Below are positions 23,886 to 32,190 of a stretch of DNA of 64,000 nt, piece after piece (within the stretch, counting starts at the first letter, position 1; the number at the start of each line of letters is the position of its first letter). The notes beneath the pieces were generated by a model. The model did not search any database and was not told the DNA's origin. It worked only from the letters and a program-made list of their open reading frames with translations. Location: contig CAWBKU010000005.1 of the NCBI GenBank assembly GCA_963789535.1, forward strand, positions 1,860,001 through 1,924,000, in the 5' to 3' direction. A program made the translations under genes and the position numbers. This DNA comes from CAVXHQ01 sp963789535 (GTDB taxonomy: Bacteria; Pseudomonadota; Alphaproteobacteria; Rhodobacterales; Rhodobacteraceae).

Positions 23886-25595
23886 ATGACCCTCAATCTC
23901 TCGATCCCCGGACAGGAAGAACTCAAGCCCAGGATCACCGTCTTCGGTGTCGGCGGCGCGGGCGGCAACGCGGTCAACAACATGATCGACCAGGCGCTCG
24001 ACGGGGTCGAGTTCGTGGTGGCCAATACCGACGCGCAGGCGCTGCAACAGTCGCGGTCCGAGGCGCGCATCCAGATGGGGGTGAAGGTCACGGAAGGTCT
24101 GGGCGCGGGGGCGCGGCCAAGCGTCGGCGCCGCCGCCGCCGAAGAGAGCATCGAGCAGATCGTCGACCACCTCGCGGGCGCGCACATGTGCTTCATCACC
24201 GCCGGCATGGGCGGTGGCACCGGCACCGGGGCCGCGCCGATCATCGCGCAGGCCGCACGCGAACTCGGCGTGCTGACCGTCGGCGTCGTGACCAAGCCGT
24301 TCCAGTTCGAGGGCACCAAGCGGATGAAGCAGGCCGAGGAGGGGATCGAGGCCCTCCAGAAGGTCGTCGACACCCTCATCATCATCCCCAACCAGAACCT
24401 GTTCCGCCTCGCCAACGAGAACACCACCTTTACCGACGCCTTCGCCATGGCCGACGACGTGCTCTATCAGGGCGTCAAGGGCGTCACCGACCTGATGGTC
24501 CGTCCCGGCCTCATCAACCTCGATTTCGCCGACGTCCGCGCGGTGATGGACGAGATGGGCAAGGCGATGATGGGCACCGGCGAGGCAGAGGGCGAGAACC
24601 GCGCCATCCAGGCCGCCGAAAAGGCGATCGCCAATCCGCTGCTGGACGAGATCAGCCTCGAGGGCGCCAAGGGCGTGCTCATCAACATCACCGGCGGCTA
24701 TGATCTCACGCTGTTCGAACTCGACGAGGCGGCCAACAAGATCCGCGAGAAGGTCGACCCCGAGGCGAACATCATCGTGGGCAGCACGCTCGACCCCGAG
24801 ATGGAGGGCAAGATGCGCGTCTCCGTCGTGGCGACGGGTATCGACGCGGCGCCGCGTCAGATCGAACAGCCGCTGCCGCGCCGGACGATGTCGCAGCCGC
24901 TGACCGAGCGCACCTCGCTCGAGGCGGAGCCTGCCGCCCCCGTCCGCCGTCCCGCGCCGCAGCCGGTCGCGGCACGGGCCGCCGCGCCGCAGCCGGTGCA
25001 CGACGACTACGAGGAAGAGGTCTACGAGGCCCCGGCCCCCCGTGTCGCTGCCGCGCCGCAGCCGGTGCATCGGCCCGAGCCCTCGCTGTTCGACGCCCAT
25101 GCGGCGCAGGACGACGAGGACGATTTCGCCGATATCCACGCAGCCCTCGCCGAGGACGACCTGCCGCCGCCCGCCTATCGCCACGACCCGGCGCCCCGCG
25201 CGACGGAGCGTGCACCGGCCGGCGCATTCGTGGCACCGCGCGCGCCCGCTCCTGCCGGCACCCCGACGCCGGAGGCGCTTGCCCGACTGCGCGCCGCCGT
25301 TTCCAAGGGACAGGACACGCCGCGTCAGGCGCCGATCCACGCGCCGCGCAATGCCGAAGGGGCCGAGCGTCCGCGCTTTGGCATCGGCAACATCCTCAAC
25401 CGGATGGCAGGTGGCGGTCATGCGCCCGAGGCCGAACCGCAGCCCTCGCGCCAGCAACCGTCGTTCGCGTCGAGCCGCGATCCGGGCCGCGATCTGCCCC
25501 GCGAGGCGCCGCGCGCGGCGCCGCAGCCGCAGATGGACGATCAGGATCAGGAGCGGATCGAGATCCCCGCATTCCTGCGCCGTCAGGCCAACTGA
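23886..25595 (+). CDS. ftsZ: Cell division GTPase FtsZ
   Basis: This 569-residue tubulin homolog forms the Z ring. The GTPase domain (about residues 1-320) has VGGAGGNAVNNM near residue 20 and the T4 loop GGGTGTG near 109. A long Ala/Pro/acidic linker (about residues 330-550) makes the protein much longer than the 380-390 of E. coli; long linkers are common in alphaproteobacteria. The C-terminal RIEIPAFLRRQAN is the conserved peptide that binds FtsA. GGCGGACAGGCA precedes the ATG. Confidence 0.97.
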   Translation: MTLNLSIPGQEELKPRITVFGVGGAGGNAVNNMIDQALDGVEFVVANTDAQALQQSRSEARIQMGVKVTEGLGAGARPSVGAAAAEESIEQIVDHLAGAHMCFITAGMGGGTGTGAAPIIAQAARELGVLTVGVVTKPFQFEGTKRMKQAEEGIEALQKVVDTLIIIPNQNLFRLANENTTFTDAFAMADDVLYQGVKGVTDLMVRPGLINLDFADVRAVMDEMGKAMMGTGEAEGENRAIQAAEKAIANPLLDEISLEGAKGVLINITGGYDLTLFELDEAANKIREKVDPEANIIVGSTLDPEMEGKMRVSVVATGIDAAPRQIEQPLPRRTMSQPLTERTSLEAEPAAPVRRPAPQPVAARAAAPQPVHDDYEEEVYEAPAPRVAAAPQPVHRPEPSLFDAHAAQDDEDDFADIHAALAEDDLPPPAYRHDPAPRATERAPAGAFVAPRAPAPAGTPTPEALARLRAAVSKGQDTPRQAPIHAPRNAEGAERPRFGIGNILNRMAGGGHAPEAEPQPSRQQPSFASSRDPGRDLPREAPRAAPQPQMDDQDQERIEIPAFLRRQAN

Positions 25596-25627
25596 ACGCA
25601 GCGTCACCACGTCTGACCGACACCGAC

Positions 25628-25659
25628 CGGGCCGCCCTGTGCGGCCCGTTTCGTGTTTA
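25628..25659 (+). terminator. Terminator after ftsZ (end of dcw cluster)
   Basis: An 8-bp perfect stem CGGGCCGC/GCGGCCCG (25628-25635 with 25641-25648) with a 5-nt loop is followed by TTTCGTGTTT. It lies 33 bp after the ftsZ stop and marks the end of the dcw transcript. Confidence 0.75.
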
Positions 25660-25750
25660 ATAACAAAGGGCTGAACTTTCTGGCCGCGCCGATGCCGTTG
25701 CGGCGTCAATCTTCGTTACCGAAGCGTTACAGATGGTTGCAAAGCGTTAT

Positions 25751-25779
25751 TTGTCGAACGGCCCCCTGCTGCCTATCTT
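25751..25779 (+). promoter_or_regulatory. Predicted sigma-70 promoter of lpxC
   Basis: TTGTCG (25751-25756) and TATCTT (25774-25779) are separated by exactly 17 bp. A start near 25786 leaves a 25-nt leader before the GTG at 25811, which also argues against longer in-frame starts. Three CGTTA repeats lie just upstream (about 25714-25750). Confidence 0.6.
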
Positions 25780-25810
25780 GCCCAAAAGAACAAGAAACGG
25801 GGCTTTTGCC

Positions 25811-26731
25811 GTGCAGACGACACTTCAGCGATCCTTTGCCCTGACGGGAGTGGGCCTTCACTCGGGCCGTCCGATCCGCATGACCGTGCGTCCTGCCGCG
25901 GCGGGAACGGGGATCGTGTTCGTCCGGTCGGACGTCACCCCCGGCACCGGGCGCGTCGCGGCCTGTTGGGACGCGGTCATCGTTTCATCGCTGAACACCA
26001 GAATCCAGAACCGCGACGGCATTTCGGTCTCGACGATCGAGCACCTGATGGCCGCCTTTGCCGGGACGGGTCTGCACAATGCCGAAGTGACCCTTTCCGG
26101 TCCCGAAGTGCCGGTGATGGACGGCTCGGCGCGTCCCTTCGTGCGCGCGATCCTCGACGCCGGCATCGCGGTGCTCGATGCCCCGCTGACGGTGATCGAG
26201 GTGTTGCGGCCGGTGACTGTCGAGGCAGGTGGCGCGCGCGCCGCGCTGCTTCCGGCGGCGACCCCGGGCATGGAGTTCACCATCGACTTCGCCGATGCGG
26301 CCATCGGCTGGCAGCGCCTGACGCTCGACCTCGCCAACGGTGCCTTCGTTCGCGAACTGTCGGGCGCGCGCACCTTTTGCCGTGCGGACGACATCGAGGC
26401 GATGCGCGCCGAGGGCAAGGCGCTGGGCGGCACCCTCGAGAACGCGGTGGTGGTCGACGGCGACCGGGTCTTGTCGCCCGGCGGGTTTCGGCACCGCGAC
26501 GAGGCGGTGCGCCACAAGATGCTCGACGCGGTGGGCGACCTGGCGACCGCGGGTTCCCCGATCCTGGCGCGCTATGTCGGAGAGCGGGCCGGTCATGCGA
26601 CGACCAACGCCCTGCTGCGCAATCTTTTCTCCGACGGAACGGCCTGGCGGCTGCGGACCTGCGACGCGGCCCTCGCGCGCCGTCTTCCGGGCGCGGGTCT
26701 CGTTCACGAAGACCTTGCCGCCGTCGCCTGA
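25811..26731 (+). CDS. lpxC: UDP-3-O-acyl-N-acetylglucosamine deacetylase LpxC
   Basis: This 306-residue zinc enzyme commits UDP-GlcNAc to lipid A synthesis. Zinc ligands are visible as H78 (in EHLMAA) and H235/D239 (in HKMLDAVGDL), equivalent to H79, H238 and D242 of E. coli. The GTG at 25811 gives the classical N-terminus QTTLQRSFALTGVGLHSG; an upstream in-frame ATG (25733) precedes the predicted promoter. Placement after ftsZ is standard. Confidence 0.96.
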   Translation: MQTTLQRSFALTGVGLHSGRPIRMTVRPAAAGTGIVFVRSDVTPGTGRVAACWDAVIVSSLNTRIQNRDGISVSTIEHLMAAFAGTGLHNAEVTLSGPEVPVMDGSARPFVRAILDAGIAVLDAPLTVIEVLRPVTVEAGGARAALLPAATPGMEFTIDFADAAIGWQRLTLDLANGAFVRELSGARTFCRADDIEAMRAEGKALGGTLENAVVVDGDRVLSPGGFRHRDEAVRHKMLDAVGDLATAGSPILARYVGERAGHATTNALLRNLFSDGTAWRLRTCDAALARRLPGAGLVHEDLAAVA

Positions 26732-26875
26732 GCGGCGCTGCGGCAGCACGGTCGCAGGGTCAAGGGTCCGATCGGCGGATCGGGCGAAAAGCCATTTTGC
26801 CCTCCGGACTTTCATGGTAGGTCGATCAAAAGCGGGCGGAGCACGCCCCGCGAGGGTGAGATCGGGTAGACTGAG

Positions 26876-27733
26876 ATGAGCCGCAGTTCCGTAGGTTTCC
26901 AGTGGCCGGGCCGTCGCCTCGGGGCACTCGTCCTCTCGCTGGCTCTGCTGGGCGGATGTTCGGTGTTCGACCCCAAGGCCGAAGGCGCACTCGACGCCTA
27001 TTCGCCGGAGCAGATTTTTCAGCGCGGCGAATTCGAGCTCGATCAGGGGCAGGCCGACGATGCGGCGTTCTATTTCGGCGAGATCGAGCGCCTGTATCCC
27101 TATGCCGAGATCGCAAAGCGCGCCCTGATCATGCAGGCGTTCTCGTACCACCGCGACCGGGACTATGCCAACACACGTGCCGCCGCGCAGCGCTATCTCG
27201 ATTTCTATCCCGCCGAAGAGGATGCGGCCTATGCCGCCTATCTTCTGGCGCTTTCCTACTACGATCAGATCGACGAGATCGGGCGCGATCAGGGCCTGAC
27301 CTTCCAGGCGCTTCAGGCGCTGAGGTTCGTGATCGAGACCTATCCGGACAGCGAATATGCGCGGTCCGCGATCCTGAAGTTCGATCTCGCCTTCGATCAC
27401 CTTGCCGCCAAGGAAATGGAGATCGGCCGCTACTACCTGCGGCGCGGCTATTACGCGGCCGCGGTGAACCGGTTCCGCGTCGTGGTCGAGGATTTCCAGA
27501 CCACGAGCCACACGCCCGAGGCGCTGCTCCGGCTCGTCGAGAGCTACCTCTCGCTGGGCCTGACCGACGAGGCGCAGACGGCGGGGGCGATCCTCGGCTA
27601 CAACTATCAGGCGACCGAATGGTATGCCGACAGCTATGCGCTGCTGACGGGGCAGGGCCTCGAGGCGCGGAGTGTCGGCGACAACTGGCTGGCCGCGATC
27701 TACCGGCAGGTCGTACGGGGCGAGTGGCTCTAG
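26876..27733 (+). CDS. bamD: Outer membrane protein assembly lipoprotein BamD
   Basis: This 285-residue lipoprotein of the BAM complex inserts beta-barrel proteins into the outer membrane. The signal sequence ends in lipobox LLGGC (Cys about 23). TPR-like repeats follow, with YSPEQIFQRGEFELDQ (about 42) and FYFGEIERLYPYAEIAKRA typical of the family. A possible promoter TTTGCC-17 bp-TAGGTC lies about 60 bp upstream. Confidence 0.95.
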   Translation: MSRSSVGFQWPGRRLGALVLSLALLGGCSVFDPKAEGALDAYSPEQIFQRGEFELDQGQADDAAFYFGEIERLYPYAEIAKRALIMQAFSYHRDRDYANTRAAAQRYLDFYPAEEDAAYAAYLLALSYYDQIDEIGRDQGLTFQALQALRFVIETYPDSEYARSAILKFDLAFDHLAAKEMEIGRYYLRRGYYAAAVNRFRVVVEDFQTTSHTPEALLRLVESYLSLGLTDEAQTAGAILGYNYQATEWYADSYALLTGQGLEARSVGDNWLAAIYRQVVRGEWL

Positions 27734-27769
27734 CGGCGGCGCTCGGGGCAGGCGGCGGACCCTCTCAGG

Positions 27770-27796
27770 TGACAAAATCTTTGATTTTGCACCGAG
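27770..27796. repeat. AT-rich palindrome between bamD and recN
   Basis: CAAAATC-TTT-GATTTTG forms a 7-bp inverted repeat in the 187-bp bamD-recN gap. It resembles the AAATCTTT/AAAGATTT palindromes at 43970-44012 and 62758-62775. There is no long T-tract. The rest of the gap shows no gene. Confidence 0.45.
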
Positions 27797-27920
27797 GGGG
27801 GAGTTGTTGTGGCAACGTGAACGGGGGCGGCGCGCCAAAACGGGGCGTTTCCTTGGGTCGTCGTTGTGGTAGAGAAGGGCGGCGCCACATGATGTTGCGC
27901 CGATCTGCCAAAGGCGCCCG

Positions 27921-29594
27921 ATGCTCCGCTCGCTCGACATCCGCGACATGCTCATCATCGACAGGCTCAGCCTCGCGTTCCAGCCGGGGCTGAACGTCCT
28001 TACCGGCGAGACGGGCGCGGGCAAGTCGATCCTGCTCGATGCGCTGGGCTTCGTGCTGGGCTGGCGCGGGCGGGCCGAACTGGTGCGGGCGGGGGCGGAC
28101 AGCGGCGAGGTGACGGCGGTGTTCGACCTGCCGCAGGGTCATCCGGCGCGGGCGGTGCTGACGGAGGCGGGGATCGGGGCCGAGGACGATCTGATCCTGC
28201 GGCGCGTGAACCATCCCGACGGGCGCAAGCAGGCCTGGGTCAATTCGGTGCGCGCGAGCGGCGAGGTGCTGCGGGCCCTGTCGGAGCGGCTGGTGGAACT
28301 GCACGGGCAGCAGGACGACCGGGGATTGCTCAATCCGCGCGGGCATCGGGCGCTACTCGATGAATATGCCGGTGCGGCGGTCGCGGTGGCAGAGACGCGC
28401 GCGGCATGGGGACGGCGGCGGGCCGCGGTGGCGGCGCTGGCGCAGGCCGAAGCGGCGCGGCAGGCCCTGCTGGCCGAGGAGGAATATCTGCGGCACGCGG
28501 TGGCGGAGCTCGACGCGTTGGCGCCCGAGCCCGGAGAGGACGCGCGGCTGGATGCCGAGCGGCGCGCGATGCAGGGGGCCGGGCGGATCCGTGACGATAT
28601 CGCACGCGCCCATGCGCTGCTGACCGGCGATAAGGGCGCCGAGGGGCGCGCGGCGGATGCGCTGCGCTGGCTCGACGGGGCGGCGCCGCAGGCCGGCGGG
28701 CGGTTCGACGCGGCCCTCGAGGCGCTGGGCCGGGCGCTCGACGCGCTGGGCGAGGCGGAGCAGGAGGTGGCGCGGGGGCTCGCGGATCTCGACTATGACG
28801 ACCGGACGCTGGAGGCCGTGGAAGAGCGGCTGTTCGCGATCCGGGCAATGGCGCGCAAGCACGATACCGGGGCGGACGATCTGGCGGCATTGGCCGAGAC
28901 CCTGCGCGCACGACTGGTGGCCCTCGATGCCGCAGAGGGCGACGTCGGGACGCTGAAGCGGGCGGTGGCGGCGGCGCAGGCGGAGTATGACGCCGAAGCC
29001 GCCGCGCTGAGTGCTGTCCGGCGCGCGGCGGGCGGGCGGCTGGCGGCGGCGATGTCGGCAGAGCTGGCGCCCCTCAAGATGGAGCGGGCGGTGTTCACCG
29101 TGGCCCTGACCCCTGCCGGGCCGGGGCCGGAGGGGACCGACGAGGTGAATTTCGAGGTGGCGACGAACCCCGGTGCACCCGCGGGGCCGCTGGGCCGGAT
29201 CGCGTCGGGCGGCGAACTCTCGCGGTTCCTGCTGGCGCTCAAGGTGTGCCTGACGCGCGAGGCCGAGGGGCTGGTGATGATCTTCGACGAGATCGACCGC
29301 GGCGTCGGCGGGGCGACGGCGGATGCGGTGGGTCGCAGGCTCGCGGCCCTTGCCACCGGCGGGCAGGTGCTGGTGGTGACGCACAGCCCGCAGGTCGCGG
29401 CGCTGGGCGGGCATCATTGGCGGGTGGAGAAGCGGATCGAACGGCAGGCCGGGGGCGAGGTCACGACGAGTCGTGTCGTGGCCCTGACGCCGGGCGAGCG
29501 GGTGAACGAGATCGCGCGGATGCTGGCCGGCGACCGGGTGACGGAGGCGGCGCGCGGGGCTGCGCGGGAGTTGCTGGACGGGACGGCGGCCTGA
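27921..29594 (+). CDS. recN: DNA repair protein RecN
   Basis: This 557-residue SMC-like ATPase acts in double-strand break repair. It has an N-terminal Walker A in LTGETGAGKSILLDAL (about residue 33), a central coiled-coil region rich in Ala/Glu/Arg (about 150-400) and C-terminal signature ASGGELSR plus Walker B FDEIDRGVGGATA. The length is normal. Order bamD-recN is common in alphaproteobacteria. Confidence 0.96.
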   Translation: MLRSLDIRDMLIIDRLSLAFQPGLNVLTGETGAGKSILLDALGFVLGWRGRAELVRAGADSGEVTAVFDLPQGHPARAVLTEAGIGAEDDLILRRVNHPDGRKQAWVNSVRASGEVLRALSERLVELHGQQDDRGLLNPRGHRALLDEYAGAAVAVAETRAAWGRRRAAVAALAQAEAARQALLAEEEYLRHAVAELDALAPEPGEDARLDAERRAMQGAGRIRDDIARAHALLTGDKGAEGRAADALRWLDGAAPQAGGRFDAALEALGRALDALGEAEQEVARGLADLDYDDRTLEAVEERLFAIRAMARKHDTGADDLAALAETLRARLVALDAAEGDVGTLKRAVAAAQAEYDAEAAALSAVRRAAGGRLAAAMSAELAPLKMERAVFTVALTPAGPGPEGTDEVNFEVATNPGAPAGPLGRIASGGELSRFLLALKVCLTREAEGLVMIFDEIDRGVGGATADAVGRRLAALATGGQVLVVTHSPQVAALGGHHWRVEKRIERQAGGEVTTSRVVALTPGERVNEIARMLAGDRVTEAARGAARELLDGTAA

Positions 29595-29673
29595 GGTTCG
29601 GGCACGCGCCGAACGTCCTCGGGGGGGTAAAGATCGTGTCCTTCGCCTCGCCCGGAGCCGCGGTTCCGCGCGC

Positions 29674-29901
29674 CTAACGTCCCGTCTCGCTGTCAGAGGT
29701 GCCGTTCGCGGCGTTCAGGCCGGCATCGTCGTCCGGGGTGCCGTCGGCTCCGTCGCGCCGGATGCCGTCGCGCAACCGGGGCAGATATTGCCCGGCGAAG
29801 ACCGCAAGACCGATGCCCATGATCGAGAGTTTCAGGACACCTGCGGGCGACAACATCAGGGCGACGACGGTCCGTGTAGCACGCAAATACGTTCGTGCCA
29901 T
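29674..29901 (-). CDS. Small single-pass membrane protein, possible LuxR target
   Basis: This 75-residue protein of unknown family has a basic N-terminus (MARTYLRATRT), one or two hydrophobic stretches (about residues 12-40) and an acidic, Asp/Gly-rich tail (DGADGTPDDDAGLNAANG). A GGCGAGGGG stretch lies about 8 bp before the ATG. About 140 bp upstream is a predicted promoter with a lux-box-like palindrome at -42.5. The adjacent LuxR-type regulator gene is the obvious candidate controller. Coding status is likely but not certain. Confidence 0.55.
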   Translation of the reverse strand: MARTYLRATRTVVALMLSPAGVLKLSIMGIGLAVFAGQYLPRLRDGIRRDGADGTPDDDAGLNAANGTSDSETGR

Positions 29902-30045
29902 TGCCGACCCCTCGCCGCCCCGACGCGCCGGTCGCCCGGCGGCATCAATATGGCAGATCAGGAGCCACTCACCTCTCCCTACCGCCCTCTTATCTATGCA
30001 ATCTGGTGCCTTTCGGCGGTTAGAAACAAATCCACCAATGACATC

Positions 30046-30089
30046 AGACTAGGTGAGTCGGCCCCCCGGGTCATACCCCATTTGGGGTA
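30046..30089 (-). promoter_or_regulatory. Lux-box-like palindrome and promoter upstream of the small membrane gene
   Basis: TACCCCATTTGGGGTA (30074-30089) is a nearly perfect palindrome. On the minus strand ATGACC (30074-30069) and TAGTCT (30051-30046) are 17 bp apart. With a start near 30039 the palindrome centre is at about -42.5, the usual site of class II LuxR-type activators. CCCC-N-GGGG palindromes are bound by LuxR-type proteins such as Sinorhizobium ExpR. The regulator binding it is inferred only. Confidence 0.5.
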
Positions 30090-30122
30090 AGGGCCTGCAG
30101 CACGGCGAAAAATCTTCGCCCT

Positions 30123-31901
30123 TCACAGGTATCGCCCCAGGCAATTCAGGACGTCGCGCCACTTGAGGAAGAATAGGAGCTGGCCGGCGTCCGGGTAGAC
30201 GGCAATATCGATCCATGGATAATCGCGACGGAATTCCTCGAGCGTGGCGGGCGGCACCTGCGGATCCTGCATTCCGTTGAGGAAGTGGACGGCGACCTCT
30301 CCCTTCTGCTGCGCGACGCGCAGTGCGGCCAATTCCTCTGTCCAGTCGGCGGTTTCGTGGGCGATGACCTCGCGGGCAAAGGCGTCATGTGCGGAATTGC
30401 TGTCTGACAGGCACACCTCCGAGCCGCAGACCATGGCTTCGAAGACCTCGGGGATTTCGAAGGTCGCGACGTCGGCCTCGGACTTGCCATAGACGGCATG
30501 CACGAAGCCGCGCTTGCCCAGACGGTGCGCGAGCGCGAACCCGGCCTTGACCATGAAGGGCAGCAGGTGCGGCGTATAGCGGGCGCCGGCGAGGATGAAG
30601 CGGTGCCATTTGTCCATCCGCTCGTATTGTTCGGGACGGGTCAGGGGCAGGACACCGGCGGCGCAGATCAGCGCGCGAACCCGTTCGGGATAGGCCGCGT
30701 GCAGGGCAAAGCCGTAGAAGCTGTCGCCACCGAGACTGACGATCGGGACGCGGCCCAGCCGAAGGTGGTCCATCAGGGCCACCAGATCATCGACGACCTG
30801 CGGGATATAGGCGGTCCCCTTTGGCAGCGGGGTCGAGCGGCCATAGCCCGGGCGCACCGGCACGACGATCCTGATGCCGCGCCGCTGCGCCTCGGCCTCG
30901 GCGCCTGCGGGCCAGCGCACGAGGCCGTAGTCGAGCGGCAGGAAAAGGCAGGGCGCGCCGTCGGGATCGCCGAGGATCAGGTGGTCGAGGCGGCGGCCAT
31001 CGGGCAGGATCATCGTCCGGAACGGGCGCGCGGCGAGCGTGCCGAACCCGGTCGAGGCGACGGCGATGTCGCCCGCTTCCGATTGGCTGAACTGCGCCAT
31101 CTCCATCGTCGAGAGGGTGAGGCGCACGAGTTCGGTCTGCGACCGGGTTTCGGTCTTGGACATCACCGACTTTATCTGCGCGCGGATCGTCTCGATGCTG
31201 CGGCCCCGGTCGGTCGCGATCTGTGCCAGCGGCGCGCCTTCGGCAAGGGCCCGCATCACCTGACCCTCTGCCTCGGTGAGGTCGAAGGCGGAACGCAGCA
31301 TCTCGGTATAGCCTTCGGGCCAGCCGAGTTCTGAGGCGAGGGCGATGACGAAGGCCGCGCCCCGGACGGGACGGACGGGTCGCAGGTGCATGAGGATCAT
31401 CCGGTCGGCGCGGTCCGAGCGGACGCGGATGACGGTCGGTTCGGCGGTATTGCCGATCAACATCCGGGCGATCTGGCGGGCGAGCACTTCGGCCTCGCCC
31501 GGCCCGAGCGCCAGTGCGGCCACCGGCGCACCTCGGGTGACGCCGAGGGTCAGCGCGGCCGCGGCGTTGACGTGGGTGACGGTCATCGAGCGATCGACGA
31601 CGAACCCCGCGGCGCGGTCGATCTGGCCGAGCAGATGGGCAGGATCGGTCGCCTCGCCGGAGGCGCCGCCGAGCACGTCGTTCAGCACCGTATCTGCGCG
31701 GCGGAAATGACCCTCGAACGTCCCGATCCGCAGGTCGGGCGAGGTATCGTCGTTGGCGACCGCGCGGCGCGGCGCGATCATCTCCTCCCAATGGTCGAGC
31801 AGGGTCTCGTAGCGGGTCGGATCGACGGCGACCTCGTAGAGCCGGTCGATGACCTCGTCCTCGGTGGCGGCCGTATCCGGCGTGTCTTCGTTCGTGACCA
31901 T
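30123..31901 (-). CDS. LuxR-type HTH regulator fused to an alpha/beta-hydrolase-like domain
   Basis: This 592-residue protein has a PAS-like region (about 90-190, with FVVDRSMTVTHVNAAAALTLG), a LuxR-type helix-turn-helix (about 207-262, FDLTEAEGQVMRALAEGAPLAQIA through MSKTETRSQTELVRL) and a C-terminal alpha/beta-hydrolase fold (about 296-592). In the hydrolase part the nucleophile elbow is GGDSFYG (Ser394) and Asp546 fits the acid, but the catalytic His position reads DAGQLLFF (Gln574). A sensor rather than an enzyme is inferred. GGAGGTTTCG precedes the ATG. The ligand is unknown. Gene order and a lux-box-like palindrome downstream suggest it controls the adjacent small membrane gene. Confidence 0.85.
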   Translation of the reverse strand: MVTNEDTPDTAATEDEVIDRLYEVAVDPTRYETLLDHWEEMIAPRRAVANDDTSPDLRIGTFEGHFRRADTVLNDVLGGASGEATDPAHLLGQIDRAAGFVVDRSMTVTHVNAAAALTLGVTRGAPVAALALGPGEAEVLARQIARMLIGNTAEPTVIRVRSDRADRMILMHLRPVRPVRGAAFVIALASELGWPEGYTEMLRSAFDLTEAEGQVMRALAEGAPLAQIATDRGRSIETIRAQIKSVMSKTETRSQTELVRLTLSTMEMAQFSQSEAGDIAVASTGFGTLAARPFRTMILPDGRRLDHLILGDPDGAPCLFLPLDYGLVRWPAGAEAEAQRRGIRIVVPVRPGYGRSTPLPKGTAYIPQVVDDLVALMDHLRLGRVPIVSLGGDSFYGFALHAAYPERVRALICAAGVLPLTRPEQYERMDKWHRFILAGARYTPHLLPFMVKAGFALAHRLGKRGFVHAVYGKSEADVATFEIPEVFEAMVCGSEVCLSDSNSAHDAFAREVIAHETADWTEELAALRVAQQKGEVAVHFLNGMQDPQVPPATLEEFRRDYPWIDIAVYPDAGQLLFFLKWRDVLNCLGRYL

Positions 31902-31965
31902 CGAAACCTCCGTTCACGGGCCCGGTCGGTGCAGCACCAGAGAGCGGGCCAGGGAATTTGACCAA

Positions 31966-31987
31966 GAGGTAATAAAATCGTGACCTC
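31966..31987. promoter_or_regulatory. Inverted repeat upstream of the LuxR-hydrolase gene
   Basis: GAGGTAA and TGACCTC form an imperfect inverted repeat about 65 bp before the regulator's ATG, in the 289-bp gap shared with the divergent ClC gene. It could be an operator for either gene. No other clear element was seen in the gap. Confidence 0.3.
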
Positions 31988-32190
31988 AAAGCGAGTCTGA
32001 ATTGATTTCAAACGGGATTTGTCATCTTCGGCGTGCAGGATCGGGGTGACATGGCGCCGGATGCGGCGCACCGGGAGTGGCTTTGCGACCCGCGCAATCG
32101 GGGGTTGTGCCTGCTGCGGCCTTGCCCTCGGCGGCCCGCCGGGGCCTGATGGAGGCGCGCACCTGCTCTGCGCGTCGCGAGGGACGAAAG

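Noticed and set aside
25733..25810. A longer LpxC starting at the ATG at 25733
   Set aside because: A well-spaced promoter lies inside that stretch and the GTG at 25811 gives the conserved LpxC N-terminus.
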